Numbered from the stretch's first letter, positions 14,833 through 23,272 are shown. The stretch is DNA of 34,277 nucleotides from Planctomycetota bacterium (GCA_003671275.1 QWPB01000168.1:1-34277), one strand, 5' to 3'. Notes: generated from the sequence alone by a model not told the origin. Numbers and translations are program-made.

Positions 14833-15918
14833 TTAGTCCCAGTTCTTGGGCTGCATGAACCACCACCATTTATCCGTCTTGGTGCTGAAGCGAAGGCTCC
14901 AGCTGCCGTCTTTCCACTCGAGGGTGGACTGCCGCCAGTTCATGGGAACCTGCGGGTACGGGTAGAACGGACCGATATACGGGAATGCACTGGCATCGTA
15001 CTGGCTGGGGTAGGTCACAGCCGCGTAGTTGTCATTCTGGGCATAAGTGGGCCAGGCGTATTCCGGAACGTTCGGCTGGTTGTACATCATATGATGACCC
15101 GCCGGGGCGATGCCACCGCCGGGATAACCCATTCCAGGCTGCATCTGGGGAGCCCCACCCATGGCCTGCGGAGGCAGACCGGGCGGCAGCTGACCTTCAC
15201 CTACGGCGAGTCCCGCTGGATAAACCGGCCCCTGCTGCTGAGAGATGGGCTGTCCCTGAACGGTCAGACGGTTCAGCACCTGCTGCACCCCGCCGACGCT
15301 TTCGGCAGCCTGTTGAGCCTTCATGGCTTCGGCCTGGCTGGCCACATCGCCGAGCAGGCTGCAGGCTCCGTTTTTGTAGCGAATTTCAATGTCGTATCCG
15401 CTCAGCCCGGCGGAAGCCATCTGATCAGCGATCGCCTGAGCAACCACCTGATTCGAGGGAGCGGCCTGCTGGGCGGCTTCTTCGTACTGCACTCGTTGGA
15501 TTGGCTGCCGACCACCGGTCGACTCAGCCCGAGCCGGAGCGACGGACTGGATCGGGCTCAGCTGATTATCCACGGTTTCGACACCCGGCGTGCGCGAGGC
15601 GACTTGAGTCGCTTTCGCCAGTTGCTGGGCATCCATGATCTCCCCGGTGAGCGTCGCAACGCCCTCAAGGACGACAATTCGAATTCCCTTGCCCTTGAGC
15701 CCGGCGGCCTTCATGCCGTTGGCGATTTCTTGGGCAATGGCGTCGTTGGAGCTGGCTGGTTTCGCAGCCGCCGACTTCTCAGTCGACTCCGAACGGGCAG
15801 CGGTCTGGGCAGGACGTGCGTTCGACTTCTTCAATCCGTCAAACGGCCCGGCCAACGCAATCGCGGGCGCCGACGCGAGCAGTCCGATGGACAGCACCCA
15901 TTTCCGTGGCAGAAGCAT
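14833..15918 (-). CDS. Secreted protein with two BON domains and a Tyr/Pro-rich tail
   Basis: This 361-aa exported protein has a signal peptide at 1-23 (MLLPRKW, hydrophobic core, cleavage after ALA). Two BON domains follow: about 57-125 (IRIVVLEGVATLTGEI) and 155-221 (YDIEIRYKNGACSLLGDV), each ending in a VDNQLS/VLNRLT-like strand. BON domains are associated with envelope or phospholipid-related functions. The region 225-320 is low complexity, rich in Gln, Pro, Gly, Met and Tyr, and the last 40 residues are aromatic (TDKWWWFMQPKNWD). GAAGGAG 8 nt upstream supports the ATG. It forms a single-gene unit with its own terminator. A periplasmic structural role is an inference. Confidence 0.88.
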   Translation of the reverse strand: MLLPRKWVLSIGLLASAPAIALAGPFDGLKKSNARPAQTAARSESTEKSAAAKPASSNDAIAQEIANGMKAAGLKGKGIRIVVLEGVATLTGEIMDAQQLAKATQVASRTPGVETVDNQLSPIQSVAPARAESTGGRQPIQRVQYEEAAQQAAPSNQVVAQAIADQMASAGLSGYDIEIRYKNGACSLLGDVASQAEAMKAQQAAESVGGVQQVLNRLTVQGQPISQQQGPVYPAGLAVGEGQLPPGLPPQAMGGAPQMQPGMGYPGGGIAPAGHHMMYNQPNVPEYAWPTYAQNDNYAAVTYPSQYDASAFPYIGPFYPYPQVPMNWRQSTLEWKDGSWSLRFSTKTDKWWWFMQPKNWD

Positions 15919-16522
15919 GAAACTGACTCCTTCAGTGGTCGTTGGTCCAGGGCGCTCGCCCTCTTTGGAACCGGTGATCCATAACCGGATGACGGTTTGT
16001 CATAGGTTAGATCGGTCGGATTGCTCCGACGGCATCAACTATTCTGGTTATTTCGGCTGTAGCGGATGTTCGAGTCGAGGAAAACCAGTTTCCATCGGCG
16101 AGATATTCCGCTTCCTGAATGCCGGCTCCTCCGACAAACGTCCACTCCTATATATAGTGAAATCGCAGCCTTCCACAGGGCGGGTGGCATTCGGCAGCCG
16201 CCCGGGCCGGTAATTGCTCTGGCTGCGTTCCTTGAACAAATGGTAGAAGTCGCCCGATTCTGGGCCGGAACTAATCGAGACTGAAGAGGAACCCGCCCCG
16301 AAGTCGAAAAATGAACGATGTGGTGTCAGCGGTGACGAATCGCCGATTCTCCACACTCTCTCATCGGCAGTTTCTGCCGCTCAGAGAGCATTGCCCGGCT
16401 CTGGACCGGACCGGCAGTGATCGTTCACCGATTCCATGAGGGAATGCGGTACGGTCCTTACTTCGAGCGATCTCCCACCCCCTGCGGGTGGGGTGTTGTT
16501 CGGTCATCGGCACGAGGCCTCC
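15919..16522. other. Divergent intergenic region between BON and LpoB-like genes
   Basis: This 604-bp region carries the leaders of two divergent envelope-protein genes. It includes an AT-rich TATATATAG stretch at about 16149-16157, which could be a -10 element on either strand but has no clear -35 partner. A perfect 7-bp hairpin lies near the right end (described separately). I see no gene in it. Confidence 0.5.
16474..16492 (+). promoter_or_regulatory. Hairpin in the leader of the LpoB-like gene
   Basis: CCCACCC (16474-16480) and GGGTGGG (16486-16492) form a perfect 7-bp stem with loop CCTGC, 30 nt before the start codon and followed by a GT-rich stretch (TGTTGTT). It may act as an attenuator or as a translational control element. 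Confidence 0.35.
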
Positions 16523-17182
16523 ATGCTCCGTCGTCACTTCCTGCATACCACACTCGCCTCGCTGGTCGCATTCAGCGCCACTGGCTGTCGAGGCAAACAG
16601 CACGCTCACGTCCTCAGCAACGACGATCAGGACATGGTCGGCAGTCATGCCGCCGGGGCCGAAACATGGAAGCCCCTGATCGACGAGTCTGTCGGCAAAC
16701 TACTGGCCCGGCAGTGTTCCGATATTCACCCGGTGTCACTGGATGGCGATGGTCAGCCCGAACGAAAGCGGGTCTGCTTCATGGGAGTCGAGAACAAAAG
16801 CTCCGAAGAGCTGGGCGACTTCCGCGAGCAGATTTACGACCAGATCGACTCATTGGTCAGCCAGTCCGAACAGTTCCAGCTGGTCAGCAAACGCTTCGTT
16901 GATGCGGGACTCAAGGAGTGTCGGTTGAAGCCGGACGACCTGTTCGTGCCCGCGAATTCGCGGATGTTTGCGGCCTCGATGGAGAAGCTCGAACAGCCGA
17001 TTGACTACCTGCTGTTTGCCAAGATCACCTCGGGAACAACCAGCAGCAATGGCGACTATCAGCGGGATTACCAGCTGGTACTCGACCTGGTCGACACCAA
17101 CACCGGCGAGTACGACAAGGAATCGGCGACCCTCCGCAAGGGCTATCACAAGTCGAAGCTGTCGAAACTCAAGCACTACTAA
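16523..17182 (+). CDS. LpoB-like lipoprotein (penicillin-binding protein activator family)
   Basis: This is a 219-aa lipoprotein. The signal peptide ends in a lipobox SATGC with lipidated C22 and follows a basic MLRRH start. The mature part has the LpoB/CsgG-N-like alpha-beta arrangement: KRVCFMGVENKSSEE (82-96) as first strand and loop, a helix at 103-115 (IYDQIDSLVSQSE), LVSKRFVDAG (120-129), a central DYLLFAKITSG (161-171) and YQLVLDLVDTNTGE (183-196), ending in a basic tail. In enterobacteria LpoB activates PBP1B from the outer membrane. The ATG at 16523 was chosen because GAGG lies 6-7 nt upstream and it gives the lipoprotein signal. The next gene, another lipoprotein 68 nt downstream, is its likely partner. 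The role in this organism is uncertain. Confidence 0.82.
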   Translation: MLRRHFLHTTLASLVAFSATGCRGKQHAHVLSNDDQDMVGSHAAGAETWKPLIDESVGKLLARQCSDIHPVSLDGDGQPERKRVCFMGVENKSSEELGDFREQIYDQIDSLVSQSEQFQLVSKRFVDAGLKECRLKPDDLFVPANSRMFAASMEKLEQPIDYLLFAKITSGTTSSNGDYQRDYQLVLDLVDTNTGEYDKESATLRKGYHKSKLSKLKHY

Positions 17183-17250
17183 TGCGGACCCGCTTTCTTC
17201 GGGAAAGTTGCCGAAGTCGCCATCGACGGAAGCAATCACGGTGATCGCAT

Positions 17251-18657
17251 ATGCGTCTGAGCCTCCATTCACAGTCAGAGACCCCTCGAATGCCCTGCTG
17301 GCAATCCGGGCTGGTCGCATGCGGCTTGGCACTCATCGGGCTGATGGGCTGTGCTTCGCATGTGGATCGCCTGCATCCCGTGCGAACCGAGTTCTATTCA
17401 GGACGGTTGCCCGAAGCACGCATCGAAGTCGACAAACTCGCCAGGAAACATTCCGAAGACCGGGATGTCTTCGAATTGGACCGGGCGATGATCGAGCTGT
17501 GTGCGGGAAACCCGAAAGAGTCCGAGAAGATTCTGCGGGGAGTCCGTGACCGGTTCGACAAGTACGAAAAGAAATCGGCCAAAGAACTGGCCGAGGCAAT
17601 GCTGACCGATGACACCAAGATCGCGTATGCTGGGGAGGATCACGAAAAGATCCTGATCCGCACGTTTCTGACACTGTCCAATTTGATGGCCGACGGGCAA
17701 GATGCGGATGCCTACGCCTTGCAGATCGGAGCCAAGCAGGCCGAACTGACGGCAAAGCTCACCAAGGACCACGAAGAGCTGCGAAAGAAGGCGGAAACGG
17801 CACCGGCGCCGCCCGAACTGCCTCAGGTGGCCTTGGGGCCCTACATCCAGGCGATGCTGCACGAGGAGACCGCGACCGATGCCAGTGAAGTGGTCCGGGC
17901 GCGGGAGATGGTGGTTTCCTATGTCCCCGGCTTCCGCGATGGCCAGGCCGATCTCGATCGGGCGATGGGAGACAACGACATCCCCCTCGATCATGGGGCG
18001 ATCTATGTATTCACCCTGGTCGGACGCGGCCCCACGAAGGAAGAGTCCGAAGATATCCCCACTCAGGTCGCCTTGCTGATTGCCGATCAGATCGTCAGCG
18101 CCGTGGCTAAGCAAACCGTCCCACCGACGCTGGCCCCCATCAAGGTCGCCAAAGTCGTCCGCCGTCATAACCGTGTCCAGAGTGTCCACGTCCATCTGGA
18201 TGGCCAGTCTGAAGGTTCCACGACAACGTTGGTCGACGTGGGACAACTGGCCGTATCGCATTATGAGGCCCACTATCACGAGGTGATCGCTCGGGCTGTC
18301 GCTCGCCGGGCCATCAAAAAGGGGGCGGTCTACATCGCCAAAGAATCACTCCACGCCGAGTCCAACCCCGTAGCCGATATTGCCTTGACCCTCGGCGGCA
18401 TCGCGTGGGAAGCCACCGAAGCCCCGGACACCCGCTGCTGGGGATTGCTCCCGGACAAGATTCAGGTGTGCCGGATCGTGGCGCCCGTCGGAACTCACCA
18501 GTTGCAGTTGCAGTCGGCGGATACCCACGGAATTTATGGCATACCGGCCAGCATCAGTGTCGACGTCCATGATGGCAGCAATACGTACGTCATGGCGAGC
18601 TTTCCAGACGACCGGATTGTGGGCAAAGCCCTGGTGAGTGGCGTCGACACCGAGTAA
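17251..18657 (+). CDS. Large lipoprotein, COG3014-like with repeat-rich N-terminus
   Basis: This is a 468-aa lipoprotein with lipobox IGLMGC (C34). The N-terminal half after the anchor is helical and TPR-like (about 45-165: FYSGRLPEARIEVDKLARKH, MIELCAGNPKESEKIL). The middle holds YVFTLVGRGPTKEE (about 252-265), and the C-terminus has beta-rich PVGTHQLQLQS and SNTYVMASFPDDR. This arrangement resembles the COG3014 lipoproteins of gamma-proteobacteria, which I recall as neighbours of LpoB-type genes; that comparison is from memory. The start could also be the ATG at 17290, which gives a tighter signal peptide; neither has a strong Shine-Dalgarno. It forms an envelope pair with the upstream gene. 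Confidence 0.8.
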   Translation: MRLSLHSQSETPRMPCWQSGLVACGLALIGLMGCASHVDRLHPVRTEFYSGRLPEARIEVDKLARKHSEDRDVFELDRAMIELCAGNPKESEKILRGVRDRFDKYEKKSAKELAEAMLTDDTKIAYAGEDHEKILIRTFLTLSNLMADGQDADAYALQIGAKQAELTAKLTKDHEELRKKAETAPAPPELPQVALGPYIQAMLHEETATDASEVVRAREMVVSYVPGFRDGQADLDRAMGDNDIPLDHGAIYVFTLVGRGPTKEESEDIPTQVALLIADQIVSAVAKQTVPPTLAPIKVAKVVRRHNRVQSVHVHLDGQSEGSTTTLVDVGQLAVSHYEAHYHEVIARAVARRAIKKGAVYIAKESLHAESNPVADIALTLGGIAWEATEAPDTRCWGLLPDKIQVCRIVAPVGTHQLQLQSADTHGIYGIPASISVDVHDGSNTYVMASFPDDRIVGKALVSGVDTE

Positions 18658-19626
18658 TTAGCGACGGCGCCACAGCACCTGATCACTCACCCCCAGCGCC
18701 GCTTGCGTCACAGCGATATCCGCTCGAAAACGCCGCGCATCCTCCGGATACCCCTTCGTCGACTTCAGCCCCGGCTGGTAGGACTGCCAAAACTGATTCA
18801 ACAGTTCCATCGATAGCTCACGCAGGTATTTCGATAAGATCGAAGCTGCAGCGGTGGGCAGGTACTCTTCGGCTCGGACCTGAAAGCGAACTTCTCCCGA
18901 TCGCAGCGAGTAGCGGCTGCGTTCGGCAGACTCTTCCAATCGGGGAATGAACAAGTCTCCGAAGGCCTCACTGAGCAGGGGGGCGTACTGATTGCGTCCG
19001 CCGTGTTTATCGCAGATGGCCAACGTGGTCACCCCATCGTCGGGCCAAACCTCTTCCAGTAATCTCAACGTCGTTCGCGAAAGGACGACACCCTTGCTGT
19101 TCGTCTGATCGCATTCGGTATTGAATCGCGGCGTTTCGACCAGGTCGCTTCGCAGGGCTGCGACTTGGACTCCCGCCATTTCACAGGTCCGTCGCAACTG
19201 GTCCGTCATCCGCTCGATGTGGTCACCGTCGGCCACCAGCGGTAACTCGAGGACTCGGTCCCGCAGCCACGGTTCTCCCTCTGTCGCCGCGAGCGGTCGC
19301 CCGGTCAGCTGATGGGACAGGGCATCCCACGTCTTGGGAATTGGCCCCGTCTGACCGAGCAGCGCCAACGCCGATGTTTCCAACGTTCGCAGTCCTCTGC
19401 CCGGACTATAGACACGCTTGGAATCGGCCACCCAGAGGCGAGTTCCGCCTTGGGTGGAGTCGCGATCGACCGCCCCGGACAACACGTCATACAAGTCAAT
19501 CTTTTGGGGAGCAACGGGCAAATGCCAGGCGGTCGCACTGACGACGAGCGGCCCGAGGTTCGGCCCCAGACCGGCTTCGTCCGTCCCAATCCAACGACCC
19601 TGTGTATTGTTGCCAGGGACAGCCAT
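18658..19626 (-). CDS. RNase HII-like protein, divergent
   Basis: The 322-aa protein has the RNase HII motif order but is longer than the usual 200-230 aa. Seen: GTDEAGLGPNLGPLVV (14-29), where D16/E17 match the first two catalytic acids; ADSKR (67-71), matching the DSK motif; D206 in ICDKHGG as third acid; ASILSKYLRELSM (261-273), matching the ASI-A-K-RD-M motif but with Glu270 in place of the fourth Asp; and TKGYPEDARRF (290-300), like the KGYGT-H motif. About 100 extra residues lie between the DSK motif and the third acid. The ATG at 19626 is used because the longer frame (ATG 19710) would overlap the upstream gene. It may process RNA-DNA hybrids or have another nuclease role. The fold is fairly sure, the activity is not. 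Confidence 0.75.
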   Translation of the reverse strand: MAVPGNNTQGRWIGTDEAGLGPNLGPLVVSATAWHLPVAPQKIDLYDVLSGAVDRDSTQGGTRLWVADSKRVYSPGRGLRTLETSALALLGQTGPIPKTWDALSHQLTGRPLAATEGEPWLRDRVLELPLVADGDHIERMTDQLRRTCEMAGVQVAALRSDLVETPRFNTECDQTNSKGVVLSRTTLRLLEEVWPDDGVTTLAICDKHGGRNQYAPLLSEAFGDLFIPRLEESAERSRYSLRSGEVRFQVRAEEYLPTAAASILSKYLRELSMELLNQFWQSYQPGLKSTKGYPEDARRFRADIAVTQAALGVSDQVLWRRR

Positions 19627-19681
19627 GGAGTACCCGCAAAGTCGAGACGAAGAGTTCGTCGAACGGTGGAATCGCACGCCG

Positions 19682-20029
19682 TCATCCGGAGTGCTTCTCC
19701 ATGAAAACATCCATCCCTTTGCTGTCCGGCATTCCCGTTCCGTGGGTCTCGCCCCCCATCAGTTCACAGGATTTCATTCCGTAGCTGATGAAGAGCAACC
19801 CTGCGGGAAGTTCATCCCCCTTGGCCGCCTTGATCGGAACGATAATCTCGCCGAGGTCACTCCAGACCCGGACGCGGTCCCCTTCCACCAGAGACATCCG
19901 CTGCATATCGGAAGAGTTCACCTGCATGGTGCCGATCTCGTCCAGATACTCGTCTGTGTATTTTCCCTCGTTCAGGGCTGTGCCCTGACGGCTGGTTCGT
20001 CCGGGGATCAGGATGAATGATTCAGGCAT
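19682..20029 (-). CDS. Formylmethanofuran dehydrogenase subunit D-like protein
   Basis: The 115-aa protein matches the molybdopterin-dinucleotide-binding double-psi barrel of FwdD/FmdD. Seen: ILIPGRTSRQGTA (6-18), NSSDMQRMSLVEGDRVRV (38-55), IIVPIKAAKGDELPAGLLFI (62-81) with the typical pro-Ala-Gly turn, and the hallmark C-terminal THGTGMPDSKGMDV (95-108). Planctomycetes are known to carry tetrahydromethanopterin-linked C1 genes including Fhc/Fmd homologues. No other C1 gene is in this window, so the catalytic subunits must lie elsewhere or the protein acts differently. The gene lies 56 nt upstream of the RNase HII-like gene on the same strand. Confidence 0.8.
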   Translation of the reverse strand: MPESFILIPGRTSRQGTALNEGKYTDEYLDEIGTMQVNSSDMQRMSLVEGDRVRVWSDLGEIIVPIKAAKGDELPAGLLFISYGMKSCELMGGETHGTGMPDSKGMDVFMEKHSG

Positions 20030-20050
20030 CGGTTCCGCTCCGCCAGTCCA

Positions 20051-20091
20051 AGAAAAAGGACGCTGGTGGATCGAATCCCGGCCAGCGTCCT
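20051..20091 (-). terminator. Intrinsic terminator of the large secreted-protein gene
   Basis: AGGACGCTGG (20057-20066) pairs perfectly with CCAGCGTCCT (20082-20091), and the A run at 20053-20057 gives a T tract on the minus strand. It lies 23 nt beyond the stop codon at 20114, and isolates that gene from the FmdD-like gene. Confidence 0.88.
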
Positions 20092-20113
20092 GATTCCAAT
20101 TTCCGGAAAACCA

Positions 20114-21922
20114 CTACGGGATCAGTGCTTTGACCATCTCGGCCAGCACCGCCCCGGAACCTGCGAAGACCGTCGGCTGGACTTGTACCGTCCCGTCAAT
20201 CGCCCCCTTCACATGGGTCAGCCGGAACGTCACCAGGTCGTCTTCACCGGTCATCGCCTTCAGTGCCACAGTGCGCCATTCCAGATTGCGGAACGCCCCC
20301 ATCGCATCGGTCGACTTGCCACCCGACTTCGACTTGGACTTCTTCTCGTCCTTGTCTTCGTCATCTTTCTTGAGGACCGGGTCGCTGGTCAAACCGGTGC
20401 TCTTCAGGATCTTCAGCAGATCGAAATCCTTCTCCGACATAAAGGCGTCGGAGACCTTCAACGTCGGTTTGGAGTGGAACTGAATATCGACAAAGTGCTC
20501 GATCGCCTGGGCTTCTCCCGTTGAGGCCAGTTTGGCCAGTTCTTTCAGGCGGTCCAGACTGCCCTCGCCTGTCGCAAAGCCGACAAAGGCGGGCCCGGCG
20601 GCGACATGCACCGTGCCATCACCACCGTAGAAGTCGAGCAGTGTCTTCGGCGGGTTGACGGGCTTGAACGTGTGAAACTGGATCTCTCCGTCGCTCCCGG
20701 TCTTCAGCTGGCTGGACCAGCCGGTCCGGACCTTTCCCAAGCTGGTCACAATCGTCTCGATCTGGGCTCGCACATCCGCTGAGCGGAAGCCCAGAAGGAA
20801 CGTGTGCTTGCCTGCGGTCGAGGGGGCAATGTCGTGGTAGACATCCAGAATCCCCACATCGATCGCGGAATCCAGTGCCTGAATACCCGCGTCGGACAGG
20901 GCGATGCGGGCCGCCTTTTCGTCGAACGACAGATCCTTGGCCTCGCTGATCCCCTGCTTCAACACGATCGGGCTGAGCTTATAGACCTCGCGGGCATTCT
21001 TCTTGGTCATCTCCGACAGCGGCAGCAGCAGTCGCATGCTGAAGACGGACTTGTCCGGAGTCTTGTAACCACCGAACACACTCTTACTGTTCACCAGGGT
21101 GGCAATCCACTGATTGAAGGCCGTATCGGGCATGGCGGTCCAGTGGGATTTTCCGGTGCCCGATCCTGCTTCCGGATCGGTCTTCCACGCCATCGACAGC
21201 TCTTGAGTCCCGGCAAACAGCTCACCGAACAGGTCGATCTGCTGCACGATCATGCGCTGCCGCAGCTCGAAAGCTTCCGCAGTCTCATTGCTGTTCTTTT
21301 TCAGTTTCTCCAGCCGCGTCGACTTGATCTTCTGAAAGGCGGCTTGACGGATGGGAATCTCTTCCGCGTGGCTCTGACTCGTGAAGAACAGATCCTGCCC
21401 TTCCGCCAGAAACTCCTTGAAGATCACCGGTGGCACCGGAAGATCGGCAGGCACATCGGCTTCCCGACGGGAGATCGTGGCGTAAGTGTTATCCTTGGGC
21501 AGTCGCATTGACCCTTTGTCGATCACGTCCCCGCTCAAGTTGTACAGCGACTTGGTCTTATCGCCCCGAACCGGATCGACATCGATCCCGGCAGGCACCA
21601 GATTGTCATCGATGAACTCCGATTTCTTGGACACCGGCACGCGGAAGACCTTCCGCAGACCATCCTGTCCATCGAATCGCAGACTGATCCCCACCGGCAA
21701 CTGGTCATCAATTCCCACCAGAAACGGCAGAATGTTTTCCTTGATCTTCTCTTCAAAAATCTTCGGCTGCTTGCCCTGCTTGGCAACGATGTATTCCAAG
21801 TCCGTAATCAACTCGCCGCCGCTCTTCATTCCCACATGCAGTTCGGGATCCGCAGCTGAAGCAGACGAGGTCCAGGAAAATGCGGAACAGGCCAGCAGTG
21901 CGAAGAACGACCGTTTATCCAT
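20114..21922 (-). CDS. Large secreted protein of unknown function
   Basis: This 602-aa exported protein has a signal peptide at 1-24 (MDKRSFFALLACSAF, cleavage after ASA). The body has an Asp/Lys-rich segment near residue 550 (KKDDEDKDEKKSKSKSGGK) and no transmembrane helix. Alternating beta-rich stretches occur (PVGISLRFDG, HVAAGPAFVGFATGEG). No enzyme motif or known family is evident to me; planctomycete genomes have many such proteins. The ATG at 21922 has GGAG 9 nt upstream and gives the signal peptide, so it is preferred over 21958. It forms a single-gene unit with a strong terminator. Confidence 0.82.
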   Translation of the reverse strand: MDKRSFFALLACSAFSWTSSASAADPELHVGMKSGGELITDLEYIVAKQGKQPKIFEEKIKENILPFLVGIDDQLPVGISLRFDGQDGLRKVFRVPVSKKSEFIDDNLVPAGIDVDPVRGDKTKSLYNLSGDVIDKGSMRLPKDNTYATISRREADVPADLPVPPVIFKEFLAEGQDLFFTSQSHAEEIPIRQAAFQKIKSTRLEKLKKNSNETAEAFELRQRMIVQQIDLFGELFAGTQELSMAWKTDPEAGSGTGKSHWTAMPDTAFNQWIATLVNSKSVFGGYKTPDKSVFSMRLLLPLSEMTKKNAREVYKLSPIVLKQGISEAKDLSFDEKAARIALSDAGIQALDSAIDVGILDVYHDIAPSTAGKHTFLLGFRSADVRAQIETIVTSLGKVRTGWSSQLKTGSDGEIQFHTFKPVNPPKTLLDFYGGDGTVHVAAGPAFVGFATGEGSLDRLKELAKLASTGEAQAIEHFVDIQFHSKPTLKVSDAFMSEKDFDLLKILKSTGLTSDPVLKKDDEDKDEKKSKSKSGGKSTDAMGAFRNLEWRTVALKAMTGEDDLVTFRLTHVKGAIDGTVQVQPTVFAGSGAVLAEMVKALIP

Positions 21923-22041
21923 CTGAGCGACTCCATCCGACGACCGGCTGACGGACACACCAGATCCGTTACTGCGCCCGATCCGTCTTGGTGAAGGATA
22001 GGCAAAGGCAACAGGCAGGGCAACTTACGTTTGAACGGTTG

Positions 22042-22809
22042 TCACCGATGGGGATTTTTCTGCCGCTGGAGACTGAAAACCTCGACATCCACCCCCGGAC
22101 TCATCACCACGTGATCGGGCACGCGGTTCGGGGCGGGCAAACCATTCAGCGAAAAATGTTGATCCGACCACGTCGCCAGTGCGACCGACTGGATTGGATA
22201 CGGCGGATGGAACACCCGTCCGGTCCACAGTTGCCCACCCCGATCACGGGCAAACAACAAGTATCGTTCAACAAGGAAAAACTCAAACGTCCCCGGGGAT
22301 GCAACCGCTGGGGAAGTCGTCGGGGAATAACGAAAATGAGCTGGCGGAACGGTGCCCAGCTGGAGGCGGCGGGCTCGGAAATCGACCTGCCCCGTGTCCG
22401 GATCGCGAGCACTTTCCATCTCAGCCCGCTGATAGTTCAGGTGAAAGAATGTTCGCGCGGCCCAGACCGCCAGCCGCTGATTGGCATCCAGCGAGTAAAA
22501 CCAGACCCCAACGTTTCCGTTTTCATCATGGACGTACGTGCGGAGATTCAGTTCCAGAAAATCCGAAATTCCCGGCACTCGGGGACAACCTCGCGGTCGG
22601 ATATTCCGCATCCAGAACGGCACAACCCCCACCCACGCCTGCCCCTGAAACGTGTCAGCTGTCAAACCGGGGGGCAGCGACGCCTGCACCGTTTCAACCG
22701 GAACTTGCCAGTGCAGAAACAGCAACTGCTGCCACGACTGGTACATCACGGCTGACCCCGGCGGGCGTTCCCGGTGCCGCAACCGATCTTCCCATGTGGG
22801 AATTGCCAT
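22042..22809 (-). CDS. DUF2071 / YqjF-family protein
   Basis: The 255-aa cytoplasmic protein has the DUF2071 layout: LFLHWQVPVETVQASLPPGL (30-49), GQAWVGVVPFWMRNIRPRG (56-74), ELNLRTYV (86-93), GVWFYSLDANQRLAVWAAR (100-118), and a C-terminal strand set (ERYLLFA, WTGRVFHPPY). The family fold resembles acetoacetate decarboxylase; no biochemical function is established that I know of. It starts 10 nt after the stop of the GcvH-like gene, so the two are almost certainly co-translated. Confidence 0.9.
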   Translation of the reverse strand: MAIPTWEDRLRHRERPPGSAVMYQSWQQLLFLHWQVPVETVQASLPPGLTADTFQGQAWVGVVPFWMRNIRPRGCPRVPGISDFLELNLRTYVHDENGNVGVWFYSLDANQRLAVWAARTFFHLNYQRAEMESARDPDTGQVDFRARRLQLGTVPPAHFRYSPTTSPAVASPGTFEFFLVERYLLFARDRGGQLWTGRVFHPPYPIQSVALATWSDQHFSLNGLPAPNRVPDHVVMSPGVDVEVFSLQRQKNPHR

Positions 22810-22819
22810 GACACTGGCC

Positions 22820-23272
22820 CTAATCGTTCAGCTGGCCCTTGATCAACCGCTGGGTTTCTTCCCACTTGGTACTCAGCAGATCGACATACTCTTGAGCGGT
22901 CAGGAGCTTATGCTCGGTCTCCTGATGAAACAGCCACCCCGTGCCATAACCATCCGTGTTAATCGCCGAGGGGTCGTTGAGGACTACTGGGTTAAAGTCA
23001 AGGATTCGGCCATCCGCCGGAGCGTACAAGGAGGATACGGCCTTGGAGCTTTCGATCTGGCCGATCTCCTGCTTCTTCCGCACGAGAGTATTGGCGTCGA
23101 TTGTCCAGTCGAGGAAGTACACGTCCTGTAACATCCGCACCGAGTAAGCCGTAAACCCCACCCGAAAGCCACAGGCATCATCCTGCAACCAGAGATGGTT
23201 GTCGGAGTACCAGCGGTCCATCGGAATCCGGGCCTCGTATTTGCCCATCAGGAAAATCAACGATTCAGACAT
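22820..23272 (-). CDS. GcvH-like lipoyl carrier protein
   Basis: The protein of about 150 aa has the H-protein/lipoyl hybrid fold. Seen: YSDNHLWLQ (22-30), FRVGFTAYSVRMLQDVYFL (36-54), the lipoylation loop IGQIESSKAVSSLYAP (70-85) with K77 as the expected lipoyl lysine, and DGYGTGWLF (107-115). The glycine cleavage H protein has the same order, but the residues around the site (RMLQDVYFLDW) are divergent, so it could serve another lipoate-dependent enzyme, for example like LbpA proteins. The start is not certain: ATG 23284 and 23380 are in frame; 23272 gives a GcvH-sized protein. No gcvT or gcvP is nearby. Confidence 0.82.
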   Translation of the reverse strand: MSESLIFLMGKYEARIPMDRWYSDNHLWLQDDACGFRVGFTAYSVRMLQDVYFLDWTIDANTLVRKKQEIGQIESSKAVSSLYAPADGRILDFNPVVLNDPSAINTDGYGTGWLFHQETEHKLLTAQEYVDLLSTKWEETQRLIKGQLND

